DNA of 34,206 nucleotides from JAYTQQ01 sp043784965. Lineage in GTDB: Bacteria > Bdellovibrionota > Bdellovibrionia > Bdellovibrionales > JAMPXM01. The translations under genes and the position numbers were made by a program. Positions within the stretch are counted from its first letter, which is position 1, and every line of letters starts with the position of its first letter. Under the pieces are notes generated by a model that saw only the letters and a program-made list of their open reading frames with translations, was not told where the DNA came from and ran no database searches. Where the stretch lies: positions 1 to 34,206 of the forward strand of contig JAYVXS010000232.1 in the NCBI GenBank assembly GCA_043784965.1, read 5' to 3'. Of the stretch, positions 15,541 to 22,730 are shown in pieces.

Positions 15541-16868
15541 CTCATCCCGCTGATCTGACCCATATATTGAACACAGTCATCAACTGATGAACTTTCACTG
15601 ACCTCTTGACGTAGATAGAGCTCTATCGCCGGATGCATGCGAATCGCACGATCGATTTCAGGATTGCTACCTGATTTGTAGGCTCCGATATTTATGAGAT
15701 CTTCAGCCTCTTTGTAGATTGCGATATTTTCACGAATGGTCTTTGCCACTAAAAGATGATCTGGCGTAGCAATGGCCCGCATGACTCGCGAAGTACTTTG
15801 TGAAATATCGATCGCCGGAAAGTGACCGCGCTGGGCTAAACTTCGCTCGAGAACAATGTGTCCATCCACGATCGACCGAACGGAGTCAGCGATTGGATCA
15901 TCCATATCATCGCCCTCTACCAAAACCGTATAGAGGCCAGTAATGCTGCCTGAACCCTCGTAGTTTCCCGCTCTTTCGAGCAATTTTGGGAGTTGCGCAA
16001 ATACGCTTGGGGTATAGCCTTTACTAGCGGGCGGCTCACCGCTATTAAGGCCAATTTCTCGCTGGGCCATTGCAAAGCGAGTCACTGAATCCATCATGAG
16101 TAAAACATTTTGCTTTTGACTACAAAAATATTCGGCCACACTTGTCGCCAGAAATGCTGCCCTCATTCGTACAAGAGGCGATTGATCACTCGTGGCTACG
16201 ATCAGCACCGATCGCTTGAGGCCTTCGACCCCTAAGATATCATCGATAAATTCTTTTACCTCACGACCTCGCTCACCAATCAATGCGATGACATTTACAT
16301 CGGCATCAGACGACTTTGCCATCATGCCCAAAAGAACTGACTTACCGACCCCTGAACCAGCCATAATCCCCATCCGCTGGCCTCGGCCAACGGTGATCAA
16401 ACCATTGATTGCTCGAATACCCAGATCAAGCGGTTCATGAATATTTTTTCGTGAAAGTGGATTTTCAACTGGATTGTAAATGAAGGCTTCATCTAAAGTC
16501 TCAATAGGTCCCTTGCCGTCTAGTGGGTCACCGAGCCCATCAATGACTCGACCAAGAAGCTCAGGCCCAACTTTCACCATCGCACTTTGCTTTTGCAAAA
16601 CGACACGTGAGCCGAGGCCAACGCCACGCATTTCTCCCAGCGGCATCAATAAGACATTTCGATCGCGAAAGCCGACGACCTCGGCTGAAAATTTCTCGAA
16701 ACCATGCGCCGGACTCACTTCGCAAATGCTACCAATTGTACCACCTGGCAAATATCCGATCATTAAGTTACCTACGACCTGAGTAATTTTACCCATATCC
16801 TCCGTGAGATGTATTCGATCTAGCGTTTTAAAATATTTATCAAGATTCAAATCAAGGTCATGACTCAT
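15537..16868 (-). CDS. fliI: Flagellum-specific ATPase FliI
   Basis: 443 residues, homologous to the beta subunit of F1 ATPase; it powers unfolding and entry of export substrates at the base of the flagellum. Walker A AGSGVGKS at residues 170-177, LIGERGREVKEF, Walker B VLLMMDSVTRFAMAQREIGL, then GEPPASKGYTPSVFAQLPKLLERAG, and the C-terminal SSVDDCVQYMGQI. The related type III secretion ATPases differ in context; here fliH and fliJ flank it. Overlaps both neighbours by four bases. Confidence 0.97.
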   Translation of the reverse strand: MSHDLDLNLDKYFKTLDRIHLTEDMGKITQVVGNLMIGYLPGGTIGSICEVSPAHGFEKFSAEVVGFRDRNVLLMPLGEMRGVGLGSRVVLQKQSAMVKVGPELLGRVIDGLGDPLDGKGPIETLDEAFIYNPVENPLSRKNIHEPLDLGIRAINGLITVGRGQRMGIMAGSGVGKSVLLGMMAKSSDADVNVIALIGERGREVKEFIDDILGVEGLKRSVLIVATSDQSPLVRMRAAFLATSVAEYFCSQKQNVLLMMDSVTRFAMAQREIGLNSGEPPASKGYTPSVFAQLPKLLERAGNYEGSGSITGLYTVLVEGDDMDDPIADSVRSIVDGHIVLERSLAQRGHFPAIDISQSTSRVMRAIATPDHLLVAKTIRENIAIYKEAEDLINIGAYKSGSNPEIDRAIRMHPAIELYLRQEVSESSSVDDCVQYMGQISGMR

Positions 16869-17647
16869 GTGCCATCACCGACTTCATCTTTAGTTCTTGG
16901 AGTTTTTTGAATCAAAGAACTCCATAGTTTTTCTACTCGCTGCTCAACCGTCGCATTGATAGCACCATAGTTCGTCTCAACCCGACAACCACCGGGCGAT
17001 AGATCAGATGCCTCTTCAAGCTTTAGAGTTTTAATAAAATCAAATTTTTTCTCAAGCTTATCTTGTGTCTCTAGAATGAATTTCAAATCACTGGGTGCAA
17101 GCTTAACTGTCATCTTCTGATCACCCTGCGCTGCTTCGGCAACTTGCTTTAATACATCAAGAATTATTTCTGGACGCTCAGCAATCTCAGTCATCGCAAT
17201 TCTACTTGCCATTTGATAGAGTAGTTTCAGTAGAAAGACTTCGTTATGACTAATCAACTGCGCTTTAAGATTTTCAATCTTGAATAAAAATTGATCGAAA
17301 TCTTTTAGCCGACCGGCCAACTCAGTTTTAGACTCTTCAAATCCTGATTTTGCGCCCTCATCTCTTCCTAATTCATAACCTGCTTTGTAGGCAGCCTCCT
17401 GTAATTCTTTGACCTTAATCAAAGCCTGTTGTTCGACTCGCTCTTCAATCGAAAGTCGTTCCAGCTCGCCGATGCCAGTCTGCTCAGAAACCGAATGATC
17501 TATTTTGAAATCAGTTCGCCTTTCTCCAGACTGAATCTTATGAAAACTAACTGCATTTTCAGTAATTCGCATCGGAAACTTTTTAGGAAAAAAAGTGACA
17601 GCGACAATTTCAGCCTCATCTTTTTCAATTACCGACTTTGCATTCAT
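16865..17647 (-). CDS. fliH: Flagellar assembly protein FliH
   Basis: 260 residues. FliH dimers regulate FliI and link it to the C-ring. A long charged coiled coil (about 65-130, including ALIKVKELQEAAYKAGYELGRDEG, the Ala/Gly-spaced helix typical of FliH) leads to the V-ATPase E-like C-terminal domain (KTLKLEEASDLSPGGCRVETNYGAINATVEQRVEKLW). LSPGGCRVET...IDATVE is the family hallmark, here with INATVE. The Shine-Dalgarno is weak. ATGA overlap with fliI. Confidence 0.93.
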   Translation of the reverse strand: MNAKSVIEKDEAEIVAVTFFPKKFPMRITENAVSFHKIQSGERRTDFKIDHSVSEQTGIGELERLSIEERVEQQALIKVKELQEAAYKAGYELGRDEGAKSGFEESKTELAGRLKDFDQFLFKIENLKAQLISHNEVFLLKLLYQMASRIAMTEIAERPEIILDVLKQVAEAAQGDQKMTVKLAPSDLKFILETQDKLEKKFDFIKTLKLEEASDLSPGGCRVETNYGAINATVEQRVEKLWSSLIQKTPRTKDEVGDGT

Positions 17648-17677
17648 TTAAACACTCTATTCCAATTGTAACAGATC

Positions 17678-18721
17678 TTAAACCATCGCGTCGTCGGCCC
17701 CACCACGTGCTATAATAATTTTACCCTCGGTCTCTAATCGCCTGGCAACGTTCACTATTTCTTGCTGTGCTCCTTCGACATCACTCAATCTGGCCGGAGG
17801 CATATTTTGCAAATCATCCTTGAGCATTTGTGCTGCTCGTTGAGAAATATTTTTAAATACTTTATTCTTGATATCTTCGTTTGCAGTTTTAAGTGCCATA
17901 AGAAGCTTATCATTTGGTACTTCTTTGAGAAGTGACTGAATACCCTTATCGTCAATTTTAGCAAGATCCTCAAATACGAACATTAGTTTGCGAATTTCTT
18001 CGGCCAGAATTGGATCTTTCTCTTCAATTCGAGACATGATGGCCTTTTCCGCATTCTTGTCCATCACATTCAGCATCTCTGCGACCGGCTGAACCCCACC
18101 GAGCGCCGCCTGTTCAACGGTGCCAAGATTCGCCAATTCTTCTTTTAATACACGATCAACTTCGGCAATGAGCTCGGGTGCCACATGATCTAAATTCGCC
18201 ATTCTTAATACTACTTCGGCCTGAAGCGCCTCAGGCAATCTTTTTATAACCTCACCCTTTTTTTCAGGCTCCAGGTGGGCAAGAATCACAGCGACGGTCT
18301 GCGGATGTTCATTTATTAAAAAGTTAGCAAGTGATTTTGCATCCACCATTTCTAAGCTCTCAAGTGAACGACTAGCAGCATTGTTTACATTCAAATGCCC
18401 CAAAATACCACGAGCTCGCTCTTCTCCAACTGCATCGACTATACTGTCCTTTGACGTGACCTTATCTGAAAAAATATACTCTTCACTTTCATTAATCATT
18501 TCATAAAACTCTTCGAGTACTTTTTTTGTTATATCAATTGGCACGATTCTATACTTTTGCATACAAGCTAGAAGCTTGCGAATATCCCCATCATCCATAT
18601 GCTTAAGCAATCTCTTGGCAGCATTCGGACCTAAAAAATTCATCAAGATTGCTGCTTTTTCAAAGCCTTTTAGGTTTTGATATTCAACATAGTCATTTTT
18701 ATGAAGTCGTATTGTTGTCAT
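17678..18721 (-). CDS. fliG: Flagellar motor switch protein FliG
   Basis: 347-residue C-ring protein that meets FliF at one end and the stator at the other. N domain: GFEKAAILMNFLGPNAAKRLLKHMDD. Middle domain: EHPQTVAVILAHLEPEKKGEVIKRLPE with the EHPQT motif. C domain: ILAEEIRKLMFVFEDLAKIDDKGIQSLLKEV, carrying the charged residues used for torque. The ATG overlaps the fliF stop. A short Gly/Asp tail (GGADDAMV) ends it. Confidence 0.97.
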   Translation of the reverse strand: MTTIRLHKNDYVEYQNLKGFEKAAILMNFLGPNAAKRLLKHMDDGDIRKLLACMQKYRIVPIDITKKVLEEFYEMINESEEYIFSDKVTSKDSIVDAVGEERARGILGHLNVNNAASRSLESLEMVDAKSLANFLINEHPQTVAVILAHLEPEKKGEVIKRLPEALQAEVVLRMANLDHVAPELIAEVDRVLKEELANLGTVEQAALGGVQPVAEMLNVMDKNAEKAIMSRIEEKDPILAEEIRKLMFVFEDLAKIDDKGIQSLLKEVPNDKLLMALKTANEDIKNKVFKNISQRAAQMLKDDLQNMPPARLSDVEGAQQEIVNVARRLETEGKIIIARGGADDAMV

Positions 18722-20379
18722 GCATCCTTCCTAATGAGCCAAAGACTAAATGCGCCGGCTGCTTTCTCTTCATCGCCTTCCATAAGAGTCATAATTCGCT
18801 CCTTCAAAAGATCTGATTCTGCTTTGTCAGGATCGAGAGATTCTTCAAGTACGGGGAGCGCGCTCGACATTCCTGGCAATGAGCTATCGACAGACTGAAG
18901 CTCTTCTAATTCCTCAATAGTCCGCGGGAGCATATCTTCAACATTGTCTTGAAAGCTGTCAGTAATCCAACGCATGAATGGACGCATGACCACAAGAAAG
19001 AAAAACCCAAGTGCTCCCAAAAGAAATGTCCATTTCAAGAGAGCATTAATCAATTTCTTTCTTTCCAGAGCATTGAGGAGCTTATCGGTTTCCGAGAAGT
19101 CCTCTTTTTGAAATTGCATATTTTCAATTTTTATAGTGTCGCCGCGCTTCTCATCAAACCCAATTGCACTTTTTACTAGTCCCTCAAATTTAGCAAGCTC
19201 CTCAGCAGTTCTTGGCGTATAGACTTCTTGCTCCTCACCCTTTTCATTTTTCTTCATTGAAATGCCACCATCAACAAGCACCGCTACGCTCATTTTCAAT
19301 AACCCACCTGAGGCTTCTTTAATATTGCGCATAGTTTTCGGAACGACATAGTTTGTAGTATTCAAGGCTTTCTTAACCGTCTGATTAAATCCGACTTGGC
19401 CATTGTCTCCAGCTCCAGGCAAATTTGACCGAGAGCCCGGAATTCCTGTTGGATTTGTTCTTTGACCATCTAAGTTTTCATCCTCACCTGTAGTCGAAAG
19501 AACCGCAGTTTTATCGGGATCAACACTTTCTTCAGCGGTGATTTGCGAGCGTGGGTTGAGATCTGCATTAACCTTTACGATCACTTTACCTTGACCTACG
19601 GCCTTTGCTAGAATGCTTTCAACTTTTGCCTCGAGTTCAAGCTGAACTTTTGCTTTCATCTCGGCGAGTTCCGAACCGCCCTGCGAGCCTGGCTCATGGG
19701 CGCGCGATAGAACCTTTCCGCGAGTGTCGAGAACTGTGACTTTTTCTGGATCGAGGCCTTCAACCGCACTACCAACTAAAAAGGTAATCCCTTTAACTTG
19801 ATCTTCAGTTAGAATTTTACCTGAGTTCAATTCAATGACCACGCTTGCGGTTGGCTGACTACCCTCTTCTAAAAAGGTCTTTTTAGGGGGAAGAGCAATC
19901 AACACCCGAGATTGCTTAACTGCATCGAGTGTATTAATCGCCCGAACTAGCTCTCCCTGAAGGGCTCTTTGATAATTTATCTTTTGTGCATACGAAGTGG
20001 TTCCAAAATCTTGCTTTTCAAAGAGTTCTAGACCTGCACCGATGGAACCCACTTTGTTGTTGCCGATTTCGGTCATCAAAGACATTTGGGTTGAAGAAAC
20101 CAGTTCACGAGGAATCAAAATGGTCTTTCCACCATCTTCAACTTTAAATGGGATATTTTTAGCCTGAAGCTTACTCATGATAGTTGCAGTTTGATCTACT
20201 GCTACGTTAGTAAATAGTGGCGCAAAGTTAGATCCAGAAACCATTAGGATCATGAAAAAACTCGCCATCAGCAGTATTACAGATGCGGCAACAATCGAAG
20301 TCTTCTTGGTCGGCGTGAGATTCGAGTAAAAAGACTTGAATTGGGTAACTAAACTTTTGAAAATATTTTGCAAGTGCAT
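18718..20379 (-). CDS. fliF: Flagellar MS-ring protein FliF
   Basis: 553 residues; the inner-membrane ring on which the basal body is built. Membrane helices at about 29-50 (IVAASVILLMASFFMILMV) and 448-470 (LKWTFLLGALGFFFLVVM). Between them are the ring-building motifs, with the YscJ-like region (IPFKVEDGGKTILIPRELV), SRVLIALPPKKTFLEEGSQPTASVVIEL and YVVPKTMRNIKEASGGL. The cytoplasmic tail binds FliG. Slightly shorter than the E. coli protein (552 is typical there too). Shine-Dalgarno gggag close to the ATG. Confidence 0.97.
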   Translation of the reverse strand: MHLQNIFKSLVTQFKSFYSNLTPTKKTSIVAASVILLMASFFMILMVSGSNFAPLFTNVAVDQTATIMSKLQAKNIPFKVEDGGKTILIPRELVSSTQMSLMTEIGNNKVGSIGAGLELFEKQDFGTTSYAQKINYQRALQGELVRAINTLDAVKQSRVLIALPPKKTFLEEGSQPTASVVIELNSGKILTEDQVKGITFLVGSAVEGLDPEKVTVLDTRGKVLSRAHEPGSQGGSELAEMKAKVQLELEAKVESILAKAVGQGKVIVKVNADLNPRSQITAEESVDPDKTAVLSTTGEDENLDGQRTNPTGIPGSRSNLPGAGDNGQVGFNQTVKKALNTTNYVVPKTMRNIKEASGGLLKMSVAVLVDGGISMKKNEKGEEQEVYTPRTAEELAKFEGLVKSAIGFDEKRGDTIKIENMQFQKEDFSETDKLLNALERKKLINALLKWTFLLGALGFFFLVVMRPFMRWITDSFQDNVEDMLPRTIEELEELQSVDSSLPGMSSALPVLEESLDPDKAESDLLKERIMTLMEGDEEKAAGAFSLWLIRKDA

Positions 20380-20404
20380 CTCTCCCGTGAAACATTAAAA
20401 AAAA

Positions 20405-20734
20405 TCAAACCTGCATCTTCATCACTTCTTGATAAGCATCTACAATTTTATTTCGAACTTGCATCATTAATCTTAAACCGATATCAGCTTTTTCAGCAGC
20501 GATCATTACGTCTTGTATATTATCTGTCTTACCGGTAGCCAATTGTTGCATTTTAATATCAGCGTCTTTTTGAAGTTGATTTACCTGCTGTATTGAATCC
20601 TTAAGAGTATCGGCAAAAGACTTGCCACCGGTCGCTTGAGGTTGCAGCGCTTGGTTTTCACCAGCACGAGCTTCACTAGTTGTTTTACCAGTGTTTAATA
20701 ATTGCTGGCCTGATCTAACTGTTAAACCGTCCAT
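20405..20734 (-). CDS. fliE: Flagellar hook-basal body protein FliE
   Basis: 109 residues joining the MS ring to the rod. The C-terminal half is typical: SFADTLKDSIQQVNQLQKDADIKMQQLATG, then DVMIAAEKADIGLRLMMQVRNKIVDAYQEVMKMQV. The Gln/Gly-rich N terminus is variable. Shine-Dalgarno agagg seven bases before the ATG. A 96-base spacer separates it from flgC and a 25-base spacer from fliF. Confidence 0.95.
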   Translation of the reverse strand: MDGLTVRSGQQLLNTGKTTSEARAGENQALQPQATGGKSFADTLKDSIQQVNQLQKDADIKMQQLATGKTDNIQDVMIAAEKADIGLRLMMQVRNKIVDAYQEVMKMQV

Positions 20735-20830
20735 GGTTTACCTCTTTCAGTTTCAGTTTATCGAAAGTCCACTCTTATTGCGAGCTTCAGTCTCTTTCAT
20801 TTCACAAATCTAGCCTTAAAAGATTTCATT

Positions 20831-21268
20831 TTAACGGCCAATTTCAAGTGCCGTCATGGCCATGTCCTTAGTCGAGTTCATTGCCGCCACATTGGCCTCA
20901 TATGCGCGTGTCGCGGTGATTTGATTCGCCATCTCTTCCATAAGGTTAATATTTGGATATGCCACATATCCCTCTGGATTGGCATCAGGATGATCGGGTT
21001 CATACTTCATCAAGGGCGCTCTGCGATCTAAAATGACGTCGGTTACTTGCACACGATTTATATCTCTTTGCGGCGCTGAAGTTAATAACTCGCCGAAACT
21101 CGCCGCATCTGGCATAGCTTCGAAGACGACATCTTTTCTTCGGTAGGCTCCGCCCTCAGGCGATTGGGTTGTATTAATATTGGCGATATTACTTGAAATG
21201 GTATTCATCCGCATGCGCTGCGCAGTCATGCCGCTCGCACTAACTCTCATGCCGGTTAAAAAGTCCAT
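20831..21268 (-). CDS. flgC: Flagellar basal-body rod protein FlgC
   Basis: 145-residue proximal rod subunit. GMRVSASGMTAQRMRMNTISSNIANINTTQSPEGGAYRRKDVVFE at the N terminus, VTDVILDRRAPLMKYEPDHPDANPEGYVAYPNINLMEEMANQI in the middle, and the C-terminal ATRAYEANVAAMNSTKDMAMTALEIGR are all diagnostic. Its ATG shares one base with the flgB stop (TAATG), with gggagg as ribosome-binding site inside flgB. Confidence 0.97.
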   Translation of the reverse strand: MDFLTGMRVSASGMTAQRMRMNTISSNIANINTTQSPEGGAYRRKDVVFEAMPDAASFGELLTSAPQRDINRVQVTDVILDRRAPLMKYEPDHPDANPEGYVAYPNINLMEEMANQITATRAYEANVAAMNSTKDMAMTALEIGR

Positions 21269-21681
21269 TATCGACCTCCCTCACCAGCAGCGTATTTAAG
21301 CGCGGCAAGTTTTTTGTTGATTAGCTGAATAGCCGCCTTATAAAGAAGTGAGTTCTCTGCTAGCGTCGACATTTCTCTCTCGAGATCAACCGTATTACCA
21401 TCATTATTTATGCTTGCATCTGGATTGTCATAGGTATCGGCCTTAACTCTAGCCATTGAGCCGGCGCCACCAATAAAATGGCCTTCGCTCGTTGTCTTCA
21501 TGCTGCCGATACCATCAAGCTCTAATGCGCGTCCCAGCGCCTGTTCGAAATCTAATTTCTTTGCTGTGTAGCCGGGCGTCTCTGCATTCGCGATGTTCGC
21601 CGTCACGACATTTTGTCTAAGCGAACGCAAATTAGCCGAAGACGCTAAAGCCCTCGTGGTTTTATCTAAGAGATCAGCCAT
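21268..21681 (-). CDS. flgB: Flagellar basal-body rod protein FlgB
   Basis: 137-residue proximal rod subunit. SANLRSLRQNVVTANIANAETPGYTAKKLDFEQALGRAL is the family N-terminal signature; the C terminus ends in SLLYKAAIQLINKKLAALKYAAGEGGR. I chose ATG 21681 over an in-frame GTG at 21687 because the Shine-Dalgarno gagg is 5 bases before the ATG, and the GTG lies too close to it. The start lies inside the end of the upstream activator gene (8-base overlap). Confidence 0.95.
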   Translation of the reverse strand: MADLLDKTTRALASSANLRSLRQNVVTANIANAETPGYTAKKLDFEQALGRALELDGIGSMKTTSEGHFIGGAGSMARVKADTYDNPDASINNDGNTVDLEREMSTLAENSLLYKAAIQLINKKLAALKYAAGEGGR

Positions 21682-22705
21682 ATCCACCTCGATTTAATGA
21701 AATTGGGTTTATCTCAACAAGCTTTTCTAAACAACTCTCTTCAATCGTCTCCGGAGCAGGCGAAGTAAGGTTATATTGGTGAAGCTTATTTCGTAGTGTG
21801 CGAATACTAATATCCAAAATATGAGCCGCTCTCGTGCGGTTTTGTCTTGTATGCTCAAGGGTTTTCAAGATGAGTTGTTTTTCGGCCTCAGCCAAAGTAA
21901 TTCCAGGAGTGAACTCAAAGGTTTTTTGTCCTTGCTGTTCAAATCCATTAATGTAAATTTCTTCTGGGGTAATTAAATTTGAGCTGCTAAGCAAAACAGA
22001 TCTTTCAATTACGTTCTCAAGTTCTCTTATGTTACCCGGCCAATTCCAAGATATTAATTTTTCGATACTCTCTCGCGGTAAGGATTTATTTTCTTTGTTG
22101 TTCAAAATGCCAGAGACGCCTAAAAAGAATTTTGCCAAGACTTCAATGTCACGCTTGCGATTTTTTAGTGGAGGAATCACCAACGGAATTACGTTCAATC
22201 TATAGTAAAGATCGGCACGAAATTCTCCTCGCTTAACCATTTCAGCCATATTACGATTGCTCGTTGCGATCAACCTAACATTGATTTTTTGAGGTTGCTT
22301 CGCTCCGAGCCTCTCAACTTCACCCTCTTGAATTACCCGCAATATTTTAGCCTGAAGTAGAATTGGCATTTCGGTAATTTCATCGAGCAGAAATGTGCTA
22401 TTATTGGCTAATTCAAATTTGCCTGGCTTTGACGTATTGGCCCCAGTAAATGCGCCTTTGTCATATCCGAACAGCTCACTTTCTAGCAATGTCTCAGGTA
22501 AGGCCGCGCAGTTAACCGCTACAAAACGATTCTTTGCACGCGGACTCCTATTGTGAATAAATCTTGCCAAAAGCTCCTTTCCCGTTCCACTTTCTCCACA
22601 AATCAAAACACTGGCGCGGCTAGGAGCAATATTGTTTGCTAGTGATAGCAGTCTCCTCATCTCTGGATCCTGAGTAATGATCTCGCCGAATTCTTTATCA
22701 ACCAT
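21674..22705 (-). CDS. Sigma-54-dependent activator lacking a receiver domain (FlbD/FleQ-like role)
   Basis: 343 residues. The AAA+ domain begins almost at the N terminus: Walker A GESGTGKE at 37-44, GAFTGA at 84-89 (sigma-54 contact loop), Walker B LLDE at 106-109, and NWPGNIRELENVIERSVLL near 240. It is followed by a Fis-type HTH (NRTRAAHILDISIRTLRNKL) and a 30-residue tail. There is no phospho-receiver domain, so control must come from a partner or from its level. ATG 22705 is preferred over in-frame ATG 22753 because ggag lies five bases before it, and the longer start would run into the upstream gene. Placed second in an operon with a sigma-54 promoter, it probably activates flagellar genes. 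Confidence 0.9.
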   Translation of the reverse strand: MVDKEFGEIITQDPEMRRLLSLANNIAPSRASVLICGESGTGKELLARFIHNRSPRAKNRFVAVNCAALPETLLESELFGYDKGAFTGANTSKPGKFELANNSTFLLDEITEMPILLQAKILRVIQEGEVERLGAKQPQKINVRLIATSNRNMAEMVKRGEFRADLYYRLNVIPLVIPPLKNRKRDIEVLAKFFLGVSGILNNKENKSLPRESIEKLISWNWPGNIRELENVIERSVLLSSSNLITPEEIYINGFEQQGQKTFEFTPGITLAEAEKQLILKTLEHTRQNRTRAAHILDISIRTLRNKLHQYNLTSPAPETIEESCLEKLVEINPISLNRGGYG

Positions 22706-22730
22706 ATCTTCTCCGAACCATTTCTCGTCG

